DNA of 64,000 nucleotides from contig CM082580.2 in assembly GCA_040954595.2 (NCBI GenBank), positions 14,570,001-14,634,000 on the forward strand, read 5' to 3'. The notes beneath the pieces are model-generated. The model made no database searches. It was given only the letters and a program-made list of their open reading frames with translations, and was not told the DNA's origin. The first letter of the stretch is position 1. The number at the start of each line of letters is the position of its first letter. This DNA is from Balanoglossus misakiensis. Its lineage: Eukaryota; Hemichordata. The position numbers and the translations under genes were made by a program. Positions 10,925-24,800 of this stretch are shown here, piece by piece.

Positions 10925-13909
10925 ATGGCTTTGGAAGCCATCAAGTATAGCAGAGGTCATTTGAAAGTGCTGAACCAAAAGCTGTTGCCATTGGAGACAG
11001 AGTACGAAGATGTGAAGACTGCACAGGATGGATGGGAGGCTATTAGACATATGAAGGTAAGGGTCACAGGTTCCTAGCCTATACATGTAGTGGGTTGCCC
11101 TTCTCTCTATGCATGTATACCGGCAACCCCAGGCACCTGTGGTAAGGGTAAGCATTGTGGAATGGACATTTGTAGTCAAGCAAAGTAGGAGATGTCAATC
11201 AGATCTTGTGAAATTGGACATGTGTTCTCTGGACTGTGTTCTTTCCATGCATTTTACTTACATTGTATAAATATGATAAGAAACTGTATATGTGTGCATG
11301 TACTACAGTTTGCAGTGGATGTAACAGACTTGGACAGAGATTGCAGTGCTTGGTTCTGACATAAGCAAAACTGACTGCTGACCAATTCAAATCATGGACC
11401 TAAGTGCTGTATAAACCTTGTTACAAGTGAAATATGCTTCTTAGTCTGTTTATCAATATATACTTTATTAACACATATCCTGTGAGTGACCAGGGTGAAA
11501 AATAATGTGAAAACTGTGACGAGAAAAGACAAAGAAAAATATATAGATATTCTATAAATGATTAAGAATTGACAGTCATTGAGAATCATAAAATTTAAAT
11601 ATCAAAATGTATGATTTTACAAGTGGTTCATTCATTAACTCTATGTCACATTGTCAGGTCAGAGGAGCACCAGCCATTGCAATCTTGGGAACACTATCCC
11701 TAGCTGTTGAGCTGACCCACAAGCATTTCAACTCCAAAGAAGAACTTCTGAAATTTATTAAAGACAAACTTCAGTATCTGGAGACAGCTCGTCCAACTGC
11801 GGTGAACATGAAGGAAGCATCAGACAGGTTATCTAAACTGACAGAAATGTTGTGCCAACAAACCACAGAGACTGCTGATACTGTTAAAGAGAGGTAGGTT
11901 GGCTGTGGCTGTGGTATCACAGGTTATGTGGGCAAAATTATCAAAGCTAGTTAAAGTGATTTTTATATTTTTTAAGAGTAGCAATAGAAAAATCAATAGA
12001 AAATCATTGAAACCGTGAGATTTCATGTGCAATAGTACAAATACAGAATCTTGCCAATAATAGAAACCAGCACATACATCAAGTCCTCTCATATTGCCTG
12101 GAATGTATCGCCGTTATTTCCCAGTATATGTGTATACTACCTCTGAAACTCTGAAGATTGGTGAGTTTAAACCAACCTTTTGAAATGACTTGTAGATAGA
12201 AATAAGTAGCTGATTCATTTCATTTTTGACATCTCCAATCCAGGTTGATTGTAGAAGCTGAAGCCATGATGGAAAAAGATGTCTCTGATAATAGACGTAT
12301 GGGGCTGAATGGGGCACAGCATATATTGAAGCATTGTAATGAAGAACATGTGCGTGTGTTGACACACTGTAACACTGGATCACTAGCTACTGCAGGCTAT
12401 GGAACCGCATTAGGTACGTTGTTTGAATAGCCCTTGCCAAATCACTAGCATATGCTTATTAGTGGTCAGTTTGCATCTGATTATGGCCAAAAATGGGCAG
12501 AATTAGGTGTCCATTTTAACACCTGATTTTGGGTTGCCAAGAATTGTCAATGTATTTCAACCAGAAATCATGTGAATTAACTTCAATCTTGTTACTGTTT
12601 CTTCTATTTTCAGGAGTAATACGTGCATTGCATGGACTTAATAGATTAGAGCATGTATATTGTACAGAAACCAGACCTTACAATCAGGGATCCAGATTGA
12701 CTGCGTATGAACTGATGCATGACAAAATACCAGCTACCTTGATTGCAGACAGTGCAGTTTCCATGGCATTGAAAGAAAAGAAAATATCAGGTAATCTGTC
12801 CAGTTGTAGAATCCAGGCTATCGTACCTAGGGTGATAAACCAATAAACGTTTTGTTCTGAAGGACAGTTAGCAGAATGCATTGGTTGATAGCTATTGTAA
12901 CACATGACTGAACTCTTCAAAAAAATTTCATGGCCCAGTTTGAGACACCCGTTTATCTTCTTTGTAAACATTACGTTTTCTGAACATGCAGTAACCACAC
13001 ACACACATACATGCACACATTCTCTGTTAAACATGTCACAGTCACAATGTCATTGTATATTTTATTTTAGTTTACCAATTTTTTTGTCAAATAAATCCTT
13101 TCAGTACACTTCACAAAAACTTACTCCAAATTCATGTTTGTGTTATGGTAGTCGTCATTGTTGGAGCAGACAGAGTGGTTGCCAATGGTGACACGGCCAA
13201 CAAAATAGGAACTTTTCAGATTGCTATAGCAGCGAAGTATCTTGGTATACCATTCTACATTGCGGCACCAACCACAACCATCGATCTTAATCTAAAGAAT
13301 GGAGATGAGATCATCATTGAAGAGAGACACCACGCAGAAATAACAACTGTCAAAGGCATTAAAATAGCTGCTCCAGGTAATTTTACAAACCTTTTGAAAT
13401 GTCTTCAAAATTCAGTTTTTCTTTCAAACTTCTGAGTCTTCTTGGTAAACTACAGGCATTTCCTACCTGACCCAGCAAAATATCTGACATGATGGCTAAT
13501 TTGCATGTGTATAACTATTAATGTTAATAAGATTGCATTGTTTTATTGCAGTAAAAAGGTATTTGCCATCTTGCCTTGTGCAAGTGGGGAGGAATGGATA
13601 AGAGTCTGTGCTCGTCACTTCATTTAGGTGGCACTCCATGTTACCTGCACAATTTCTAATCAAAGACAATATGGAACGCCACAAACCATACATTTTCCTA
13701 CAGCTGAGCATCTGCTGCTGTCACACGTCAAAAGAGTGTAATCCTATTCTTTGTATTTTCCAGGCACTGAATGTTGGAACCCAGCCTTTGATGTCACTCC
13801 AAAGGATCTCATCACTGGCGGCATCATCACTGAGTATGGTGTTTTTTCTCCTGCACAACTCAAAGCCAGAGTAGAAGGCTTTGTGGATAAGAAACAAAGA
13901 ATAATCTAA
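10925..13909 (+). CDS. MRI1: Methylthioribose-1-phosphate isomerase
   Basis: This cytosolic enzyme of the methionine salvage pathway converts 5-methylthioribose-1-phosphate to 5-methylthioribulose-1-phosphate. Six exons are 10925-11056, 11658-11893, 12244-12413, 12614-12790, 13152-13376 and 13764-13909 (stop TAA). They give 361 residues, against about 369 in human. Family signatures are [11 protein letters not shown] near residue 45, [18 protein letters not shown] with the catalytic Cys at about residue 165, [15 protein letters not shown], and [18 protein letters not shown] with the catalytic Asp at about residue 245. The C terminus carries [20 protein letters not shown]. The start is supported by an N terminus like the family ([18 protein letters not shown]). 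Phases agree across all introns. Related eIF2B subunits lack this Cys/Asp pair, so the assignment is firm. Confidence 0.95.
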
Positions 13910-15296
13910 CAGAATCTAGACATTTTCAACTTACTCATTTCAAACTTCTAGTTGTCTATTTTACCCTGCAATTGCTGGGGAGATTAGGTCCTTTCTTGAG
14001 TTTTCATTTGTTTGAAAATCTCAAAATTCTATCGGCAAGATTATAAGAATCGTATAGGTCAGAATTTAGCCAAGTCTCCTACAAAGCAGAAGTGGTAAGG
14101 ATTGTTATTGAAAAAAATTGTTACAGGCCAGGTATGTAAATGTACTGCCAGGTCCGAGATCGGACTATCAAATATTCAGACTGTGCAATTGTAATACAAA
14201 GTACAAGAGTATTTCAGACATTTCCACATGCCAGCTGAATTGCACTACACAGTCTAAATAAAACTAAACAAACAATGACAGCAGGGCAATATTTATGGAG
14301 TAACATTTCCATTTATGTCTGCTTGTTCGGTTGTGTATGTGATGGTTTAACTTGATTTTGAATGCAAAATTCTGTTTATGATAAGTTTTCAAATAAGCTT
14401 TAATTTTTGGTGTGAAGGGTTGGATCATAAGTCAGTATGTGAAGTATTATCAAATAATTTTCTCAGTGAAATAATGGACAAGTAATATTTTTTTTCTTGG
14501 ATGTCTTTTGTAAATACAGTAGAAATACAGAACCTGAATGTGGATGATCTACACTGTTTACAGATTCCCGAAGAAACACAATTTTTGTTCCTTGTCTTTT
14601 CGCCTTTATCTTTCCAAAAGTTGTGCAGTTTTGATGGGCTTATAACAGTCTCTGATTTATCACTTATAATTATCTCTTGATCTTTAAAGAATTTATTTTG
14701 ACACTGTTTATCAAATAATTGATGGTAACAGTCTACCATATGGTGTAATACTTTGTCTTGATAGTTAATAGAGAAATTATCTGATAAAAATACTAACATA
14801 CACAGAATGAGCATAAATGAAATCACTAAATTAGTGTTTTTTGTCTCCTGATTTTGTCTGTCTTTAGTCTTTCTTCTGGTTGTGGCTATCCGTCACTCAA
14901 AAGTATGGACAACTTTTAGGTGAGATTTTGACACGGACACAAACACCACTGAAACTGATTGTCTGATGAACTGACAAAATAGGTTTCTATATCTCCACCA
15001 TAAAGATGAATGAATCCAGATGCACGTCATGGCAAGCCTGTTCAGTGTCAAGAAATGAAATATTTACAACTAAGTTTATATATAGACCATGATTTTAATG
15101 ATTTATACAATCTACTATTGTCATTTTTAGGAGTACAAAATACTTGTGTGGTATTGCTTTTGGCTCAGACTCGAAAACAAAAAGTGACATTCAGAAACTT
15201 CTGAAATGTTCATCCAACAAATATGATTCTACAACACAGACATTAGAGGTAGGCAAAAATCACCTGCAGTTTTGTTTGAGTCTAGTGTTTCTAAAC
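13910..15296. other. Convergent 3' flanks of MRI1 and PCYOX1
   Basis: This probably holds the 3' UTRs of both genes. A minus-strand open frame at 14826-14425 is AT-rich and unrecognised. A plus-strand segment at 15131-15248 is open in one frame (TKYLCGIAFGSDSKTKSDIQ...) and bounded by an acceptor-like ttttag and a donor-like gtaggc. No partner exon was found, so it is an orphan candidate only. Confidence 0.4.
14257..14262 (+). promoter_or_regulatory. Candidate MRI1 poly(A) signal
   Basis: AATAAA lies about 350 bp after the MRI1 stop codon, on the gene strand. It is the first good hexamer downstream; use is inferred. Confidence 0.45.
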
Positions 15297-17940
15297 TCAC
15301 AATTCAGTTTTCTGTTTCAATTCTGTATCAATTTTGTGGTGCAGTTTGTGATATTTGTTGTATGCCAACAGTGCTGCGTTTCTTCCACTGACAGCCACCA
15401 TTTCCATGGCACTGGCAGCCCACTCAATGCCATTGATGTAATACATTCCATCATGCAGTTCGAATCCTGGCAGCATATCCGGAGGTTCATAATGGGGATA
15501 TGCCAACCAATCCACTACTTTGGTTTCTTTCCGGGATATAAACAGCTCATTCAATTGACTGTCGGTGAGAGGATTGCGTGAGAAGATCTTCCACACTGCT
15601 TTGTGCGTCACCGGCTTTCCTGTCTGGTAGTCCACTGGAAAATTGTGTGCCACACTGTTGATCCCGAACCGGTTGTCTCTGGTTGTTAGGATTTCAGTTG
15701 GACACTCCTTCATGCTGTTGTAACCAAAACCCTTAAAGTTCAGCTCTCCATCGATAAATGTAGCAACGGTTCTGTGAAACGGGGCGGGGAAATTCGTTAT
15801 TTCCCTGGGAAAATTTGTGAACTTTATGTCAGACATCCCATCATGCAGTGGTGTAGCAATAATGATGATGTCATACTTTCCTGCCACATGAGTGCTGATA
15901 TTACCATTTTTATCTGGTGGCTCAGCGATGATAAGGTAGTAACCAGATTTTTCTCCCTTGGCCACCTTGATACCAGATACTTTTGATTTATAGACAGTAG
16001 CTTTGGACTTTTCCAGCAGTCTTGAGCAAACTTGTTTATTTCCACCATGTACCGACCATAGACCACCCTGGGCCCCTGCCAACGACACCAAACCTGTCAA
16101 AAGGCGTAAGTCTGTCAGTTTGATAGAACCGTGAAAAAAGTGGTTTCACACCAATTGACAAGATTGACAACTGGAATATCCTGATGGTTCCAAAAGAGAC
16201 GGCAGAGAAATACAATAGTTTCACAGAGACTCGCTGACTGTAACTTCATAAATGGAGAAAATGGGTGGGCGCTTCACTAACCACTGTCACAACAATCCCA
16301 TGAACATTTTTTTCAATGTGTGAAGAATCTTTACCTACCAGCAACAGCTGACATATTAGACTGTTGTCCATAGTTGACCCTGGCCGCAATAGACACCATG
16401 TCAGTGATGAACTGGTCAGCATAACCCTGTTCTTTGAGCACATCCATCAGGGAAACCTTGGTTTGATTCGCGAATTTAGGTCCACCCATAACATCGAGAA
16501 TGCCTTCAACAGAACTGTATGCAATTCCATTGTCTTGTATGTCGTATATCCTGTTGTGGAGCCAATGGGGAACAAGGTCAGGGTTGCAGAGTGGCTGTAG
16601 TACTACACTAATACTAATAGTGTTAACTGCAATTTTGATTAATATGATGGTTTTACTAAACTTGAAATGAAAGCAGTAGCTGACAGTCTCAAACAAGATA
16701 TGTGGATGTAGCAGTGTGCAATACCAAGAAAACTTATTGAACCCACCGATATATGTGACCTTACCGACTGAACTTGTTGATCAGTGTCCCCACTGTTTTT
16801 CTCAGTTTGACGAGATCATAGCCATATCGCCACAACATTTTGGCCAGTGATACCAACGACCACTGACTCTCAACAAATATGAATTCTTCACCATCGTAGA
16901 TGCCCATCTTCGTGCCTGTTGGTTTGTCTTTTTGTTGCAACCCTGATGAATAAAACTGGTGCTATATCATGTAATAATTGAACCAAGCCAAATCTAGGAA
17001 AGAGAAGTAGTCTGAAGAGTATCAAGTGCCCATTCCTTTCCACCAGCAAACTTTTTGTGAAATGCCACACATACAATAATGCGGGGACATATCACACCAC
17101 TTCAAAGTCTCACAACATGAAAATAAGTGGAGAAAGTAAATTATACCTTACCTAGCTCTTTCACAAATCTCTGCATGTACATATTCTTGGGATGGATAAT
17201 TGTGGCCCCCGATTCATAAACATGTCCACCAATACTAACAGTGGCTATTCTGCCACCAATCTCACTGGCCTCGTACACATCAAGCTCGGCATCATTTCCA
17301 AACAGTTGGTGCAAATAGTACGAACAGGTGGAACCTCCAATTCCTCCTCCAATGATACCTGTGTAAAATGTTGCAAATCAAAACAACAGACTTCTTTTCT
17401 GGACGAGCTGAGAATACTTGCGTGAATATTTGTTGAGAAAATCATGGGATGAAAGTAGGAGTGAAATATATTAGTCGAGGATTTCACGGTCACTCCACAG
17501 AGAACGCGAGTGGGCGGGGCTGCAACGCAGATTTGCCTGAAACATTTCCTCTCTGTGCAGAAGCTGAATGTGAATCTCTCTAAATGAACAAACAAGCGCA
17601 ACTGATCTGATCTATGGAAGAATATTAAACATTTGCGGGATGATTAGGGAAATGATCACTTCATAAATATGGTGCGGCGGGCTCCGTGTGTGCATTCGCA
17701 ACGATGCATGACCTCGGTTCGAGGTCAATGGTCTCATCGATTGTTTACATGTACTGTAGTAACCCATTGTGAATAAGGTATAAACGCATGTATAAAAGCA
17801 TTACAGTTTCCGCAAATATTACCTATCCTGACCGTAGATTCTGCATGATGCTCTGTTTGTTTTGCATGACAAATAAAACGAGACAGCACAAAGCAAATTG
17901 GTGCAGCAATCAGTGCCTTTCTGGTCAGTGGTAGCGCCAT
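15297..17940 (-). CDS. PCYOX1: Prenylcysteine oxidase
   Basis: This lysosomal FAD-dependent thioether oxidase releases free cysteine, a prenyl aldehyde and hydrogen peroxide from prenylcysteines made during prenylated-protein turnover. Five exons in gene order are 17940-17823, 17358-17152, 16915-16765, 16550-16339 and 16093-15297 (stop). They give 494 residues, against about 505 in human. Residues 1-24 form a signal peptide (MALPLTRKALIAAPICFVLS). The dinucleotide fold GxGxxG is IIGGGIGGS at residues 41-49. Further signatures are EIGGRIATV, ESGATIIHPKNMYMQRFVKELG, VNYGQ, GLWSVHGGNKQVCSRLL, WLAYPHYEPP and the highly conserved YYINGIEWAASAMEMVAVSG. The C-terminal KTEL resembles the human end. 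The gene is head to head with the KIAA2013 orthologue, 371 bp between start codons. Confidence 0.95.
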
Positions 17941-18311
17941 AACTAGTATCTGCGATCACTAAACACTACATTCACAGTTTGTCGTTCACATCGCATGATG
18001 TGCGCATACAAAATAAATTACCTACAAAATAAGTCATTTAAAGATTTAACGAATAAAAATAATCTGTAATTAAACTCTTGTGATTCATATTTGTTATAAA
18101 TGACTGGAAAATGTTGGTACAATTTGACATAAAATGTTCTACGAATGCACCACTACGCTGTGTCATAGGTCACTAGCAGCACGCAGAGTTAGAGGAGTGA
18201 CACGCAGTTCAACACAGATGTTGTTCTGTACGTGACAGTCGTATTCGATTTGCTCTAGTGAGACTGAAATTTGTTGTACATATGCGTAATGATGCTTTGT
18301 TTTGGCAAGAT
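17941..18311. promoter_or_regulatory. Shared 371 bp region between the PCYOX1 and KIAA2013-like starts
   Basis: The two genes diverge from this interval, so it must contain both 5' UTRs and probably a bidirectional promoter. No clear TATA box is positioned for either gene. The role is inferred from layout alone. Confidence 0.55.
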
Positions 18312-18765
18312 ATGTGGATTAAAAACAGACTCAAAAATCTGCCGAATACTTTGCCGGCGAGCAGGTGAGTTCACGTTCAACTTTGAAGATACACATCAAC
18401 CCATTGCAAATATTGTGAAAATATTTTGTGACACCAGTCATTCTTTGTGCACTGGTATACATGTATGTATTTTATAACTGCAGAACATTTCAAAATTGCC
18501 ATTATTTGACATTGAACATGCACCATTGCATGCTAAGACGGCAATAATATAAGAAATTGTGAACATCAAAATCTAAACAAATGAAGATATGTTATTGAAA
18601 ATAACTAAATATATTTACAGTGTGCCATGTACTATCTCACGGCCCACATTTTCAGATAAGCCACTGTAGGTGTGTCTGCTAATTGCATATGTAATATAAT
18701 TTCCACCCACTGCGGATGTAATTCTAGTTTACAGAACTAATACACATAGTGCCTTACTCTATAGT

Positions 18766-18808
<43 letters not shown>

Positions 18809-21800
18809 TTTTAGACCTAGGAGAATAGCCCTTTTGGTGCTTGTATTATTGGTGTTTCTGCTGTATTTTGGTCCTTCACTCTTTGGGAGATCATCCAAGA
18901 AAGAAACTACAGGTAAGACACAACCAAATATTTCAATTGCTTTGTTGGGACTCTGACGTTGTGAGTCTTATAAGAAACTAAACAGGGTCAACCAACTGCA
19001 TTGTGGGTATATTTGCTGATTTATTTTTTCTTCTATTACATCGCCAACATATTGATTGATATAGCAATTCTAAATATGTGTTGCTAATACAAATAAATCT
19101 TGCAGTGGTGAAAAATATCACATATAATATATTCTAGCCATTGTGTGCCGAGCTGCAACAAAGCTCAGAGATTTTTTTTTTCTTTTCATAAAATTAAAAG
19201 TCGCATGTATGCGGTTTAAAATTAAAGACATTTTTATTTGCTTTAACCATCTACAGTAAGCGGCAGTGCCTGTGGCCATCATTCACATCTGTGGCAGAGA
19301 TTAGTGTCCATGTATATTCATGAAATGTAATTTGTCTTCAAAGCAACATGTCAGTGGAGATTACTGAAATCTACTTAATATTCAACAGCAGTTCACAAAA
19401 TCATGGTGTACTGCAAGGATACTCTGTCATGAGGTAGAAATTGAAAAAATACAAAAACATTGTGACTGTGTGTATTTAGTTCACCACAATTTGATACTAA
19501 TTCATTTCTCTGTGTAATTACCCACTTTGGTCCACAGATCACAGTTTACTTCAGAAATATATACATAGCCAGACCCCATCACCCATTACTCCTGGGAGAC
19601 GAAAAGTGATGAGAAACCACAAGTTTTACTCAAGGACACAATTAACATCCACATCCTTTGATCATGAAGTCATTGCTCAACCATATATCGTTCCCTGTTC
19701 ATCAAACCCAAGAGCTTTGTACACACTTCATGATCAAGGTGTTGTCAAAGAGATCGTTAGGAAACTGAAGACTGTGTTCTTTTAAATCCTTATAATTTTT
19801 TTCCCCAACAGAATGTTTGAAGACCCAACTTCACAAGTGGGAGTCTGATTTCAATGTCTTTGATGTTTCTATAAAACATGACTTGAATGAAAAAGCAGAA
19901 TCAGCTGCCCTTCCGTTTGTAGGTAAGTAGCTTGCCTTGCCGAAGGAGTCAGTGTTTGTAGAAACTTGTGCATCACATTTGAACCCCTCAATGTGTAGCA
20001 AATGATGAGATGGGTTATAAAGTTACAGGTGGCCCAAGGGATGTCATAATCACTGGATGTACATAGCTGAATAACCGTCTAAAACTGAATTTACATTATT
20101 ACAATGACATTCCTTCAAATAAATCTCACAAATTCTGGTTCAGAAATCAAAGAAAAGACTTTAAAAAAATTTATAACTCACTACTTAGTCTAAGTCCGTT
20201 TGAAAAAGGCCAAAGTTAACTTTGGTGATATTTTTACTGACATTATTGTCTTCAAAAGATGTAATGCTAACAAATACATGTATAACAGTAGGCTTATTTC
20301 ACATCTGATGTAGGATTAGAAAAACCAGGTGATTACATGACAACTAACTCTTGACTTCATGTGTGTTCAGATAAGACCCATTATTCCCCAGTGGGCAGGG
20401 TTTGATACCAGTAATGTATTTTTGGGAGCAAACAGCTGGTTGTGTCATGATCTTGTTGGCCTTGGGAATTGTCTGATATCAGCAGTCGGATTTATTCTAT
20501 TCACTGATTAAAATTTGATTGAAGAAGGACAGTGGAGTAGTTATTCAACAATCATGACATTTCCAGTTTTGGCATTGTTTATGAGCAATCTGATGATTTA
20601 AAGTACATGTTGGTGCATGCATGCTGAAATATGTATCATGTTGAAAGAACAAAGATATTGTGAAATGATTCAGATTCTGTGCAAATTCTGAATACAAATG
20701 AATGGTTGTAATTTTTCTCTGCCAAAATAAATTTCCTTTTGGCGAATGTGTTATTTTGTTATTTAAAAAATTACATCGTACCTATTTTTTCATTCTATTC
20801 AATACACCTTCAAATGAAATTGTAGAATGTCTGCTGTACATGTACATGACATCTGATTATTCATGCACCAAAGACAATTCAGGTACCGGTTCTGATCAAA
20901 TATGCAAGGCTGTGACTAAACCACTCTGCTACTGCTGCTGGTTTTATTTGTACCCTGTCGTGATGACAAGTACCAGGCAATGCTAAATCATTGACAACAT
21001 GGTTCTGCCGTTCAGAAACATGAGTGATTACCATTCTTTCCTTCCAAATGATGAATAACTTCCTTGTGCCAAATTTTAACATAAATTATCCACTCTTTGT
21101 GATAATAAAGATTTTCACACAGATAAAATGAATGAAGACATTTTGTTGGTTGCTTAACAGGGAATGGAAATCTTGGTGTGGTAGTTGGTAGCACTGTTAG
21201 TAGTGATGTATTACATATCAGATACCAACAGAGTGTGTTGTCATTGGCTGTACCATATGTGCCTATAGCCCAGCCTAATGTGCAAGGACTCTCTGCCAAA
21301 GGTAAGTACCATATGGTTGGTTTTATAAGTTATTTATTATTCCTTTTGACAGATTTGGTTGTACAGTTTGCAGAAGGTAAAACACCACTGGCATCACTAT
21401 GCATTCTATATAATTAAATTCACCTCACCAGACCCATATTATATTTATGAAAAATTTCCCCTTGCCCATAGTATTAAATCAAAGCAATGGCTTAGATGAA
21501 AATAAACATGGCATTCCAACAGTAACTGTGTGTTCATCAGATATTTACAGAAAGTGTTCTTAACCATATTTTTCTGTTTTTGTTTTCATTGTAGAGGCGA
21601 GGGTTGTACATTTCAGAGAAGGTCAAGTGTATAGAATCATTACTCAAACAAAGGTGAGTCTGATAAAAGCAAATAAAATATTTATTTTAGTTACTCATAG
21701 AAGGTTTTTTAAATTGAATTTTAGAGCGATGAAAAATTAACAGACTAAATATCTGAACAATTATGTCCGTGTGATTCAAAAACATTTATGAATTGGTTCT

Positions 21801-24800
21801 ATAATGACTAATCTGTGTTTAGCTCCTGAATTTGATCAGTGTTAATGTATTGAAAATTGTGTACAAGTAAAATTGCATACGTTAGCAGTGATAAACTGGC
21901 ATGGTGATATCTGATTCTTAGAAAACCAACATTCGGAATAAACCTCTGTAAGTACATGTGTATTATTCAACGAAGCAATAGTAGAACGTTTCTTAAGATC
22001 TCAAGTATTGCTTCTTTGAGTAGCACAATGTACTTAACTTTGTTCTGTTGAAGAGATTGTCTCTGTGCAGATTCTTTATCCATTGTGTGTATCCCTTGAC
22101 AGGAAAGTGATTGTATTGTAATCACTCAGAAAGTACTGGCACACAGAAGTAGACCCACTGTGTTGCTGCAGCAGATAGCTGTGGAGAATAAAGGAGTAAG
22201 TCTGTACTTCACTGTTCATAGATCATGAATATGTATTAGCTGAAATGCCAGTCTTGCATAAATTTTGTGTGTACTTTAGATTTTACGGTCACTTTTTTTT
22301 GCTTTTCAACTCTCCTCTCAACAACTACATCAAAGAATGTATCGTTTTTGTTGAATATAGTTTTGTGAACTGAATCTTGATCCATTCACAAAGCTTCATT
22401 AGTTGTTAACATTGGCTATTTTCTACTTTTCAAGTTAAAATGTGTTTCTGAAATTCTCTCTTTGCAGAGTGTTTCAGCAAAGCTGAGTATTACAGTTCCT
22501 GGGGCATACCAGTGGAAAGATGTGGTCAACAAACAATACCGGTAGGCTAGAATTTCAATGTATTTTCCTCTTTCATGTAAAGTGCAAAAGTAAAGTAACG
22601 GCACATGTATACATGTAGTACTTTTGATGCATTTTCTATCCCTTCATTGCATACTTTCCCCAGCTATAAATTGGAGGTGTATTTCGTAAAAATATTTGTG
22701 AGGATGACACCTATGATTAGGAGTTCATTTCTTTCTTGTGTTATTTCTTTGTGCAGTTCTGAATCCAACCCAGCAATACCTGAGTTTATGGTTACACTTG
22801 GAACTGTCAAGGCTCCTTCTAGGAAGAGAGCGGAAGAGTTTATCATGGTTTCCATAGCAACATATCCCACAGCAAAAGTGATTGACGTTGCTCCAAAAAG
22901 GTAAGTGTGACTGACATGCAAAGACACAATACTCGTATATTGAATTAAGAACAGATTTAACACCTGGATGTTTGGCATGCGAATTTTGTTCTGAACCATG
23001 TCTGTAATTCTCAGTTTTAACCTTGGTGCACTGTTTACATATACATGAAAATTAAAGACAATACAGTTTGTTATCTACATATTTTTCATGGACTTGTTGG
23101 GGGTTTTTTTCTGTTCACAGCACATACATAGAATGGGTGGCAACAGTGGTCCATTACTCAGACCCAGTTCCTTACAACGAGATGTACATTGAACTTCACA
23201 AGAAGCTGGAAAAAGAGAGTATAGAGGTCAGTTAGTATACAGAGAACCTATGATATTTGGCTTCATCCCAACTTCCATTATCAATTTATTTATCAGAGGT
23301 GACCCCTGTCACTGTTACCTCACCATCCTAGTTGATTTATACATAGAGCACTTGTGAGATGGATGATGAGATATCTTGTGATGAATTCCATTTCACTGCT
23401 CAAACTTTAATTATTTTGTGACATTTTTTACTTGCTGTACACAAGTGAGCAGAACAGTTTGTAGGTTTTGTTGTGTAAGATGAACTGTTGCTTGCATTAC
23501 AGGAAATGGAAGCCCTCATATCATCCCATGGCAGCGATTTCAGTGTTGTTGCAACAGAACATCTGGATGAATGGAAACGGGTGAGTGACAACAAATGTTG
23601 GTCATGGATCAAACCCTGCCACAGTCATTGATCAACCTTGGCATGGCTGTGGTCATGGCACTGTACTTCTTATTACTTCACCCCACTTAGGATTAATTTG
23701 ATAGGCATAGGACAGACATTGTAATGTGTGTGTTGAGCACTGCTGTGTCGATAATGTCTACTTGAGCTGCCCTTCACTCTCACCAGGGAGTTGCAATGGA
23801 TAAATTAAGTCACCAGAGTCAGTGTCAGTCAGTGTCTTGAGTTCAGACTGTTGTAAATACATGGTTGTGAAAGGTGCACTATCATATCATCATGATTATC
23901 ATCTTGAAGTAAAGTATTTTGAAGTTCCATTTTCATTACACCAGTTTGACTTCAAAAGATAATTCTCTCTGTCTTAGCTGTGGGTGAGTGGTGCTGGGCA
24001 AGAGTCAGTGGTAGAGGGCGCCCCTCAACTCTCCCCAAGTGTCCTCAATTCCACTTTGTACTACATCCTGTCATCGGTTGAATCCAATCCTTCCAATGAT
24101 GCAATGTCAGAAGAGAAACAGAAGCAACTGCAGGAGGCTGGCTCCTGCTACAGTGGTCCTGCTACATGGTGAGTGTGGATCGAGAATTGTTCAGTTTTAA
24201 CCAGCAATATTCAAGAAAATGTTTATTAGCAGTGATCTATAAGGCCCCACATCCTAATATACAATGGTTAAAACTTTTGTAACATATACACACAAATCAC
24301 GATATTTTGGCAAGTAAATTTTGAGCTCTTCACCTTCAGGAATGATCCAAGTTTTTGGATCCAAGTGAGAACTGAGCAAGAACTAGCTGATCTGGTTCGT
24401 CTGTGGCTTCACACACTGTTTCACAACGGCTGTACAAACCAACTCAATGCTGGTAGGTGCATTCACCATTGTTAAAAACAAAATATGTTACTTTGTGTAT
24501 TTTTTCGGTCTTTCTATAATTGAAATTGTTTTCTACGGTAATGTTGGACCTCCATAGAGGGAGCCAGGGATGAAAAGGTTAAACTTGTATCTCTATTGTC
24601 GCTACAGGAGCACATGGAGTCATGCAGGCTATCCTTCTCAGTCTGTTAGGAATCCAGCACAACAAAAACTACCTGGCTGTCAGTGCTGACCCCAGAGACT
24701 TCAGACACGACCTGCACGTTCGCCACGTCATCTACAACAAATATGATCTGGATATCAGTGTGCTGGCGGCGATGAAATCTGTCCGAGTGAACATGGCGCC

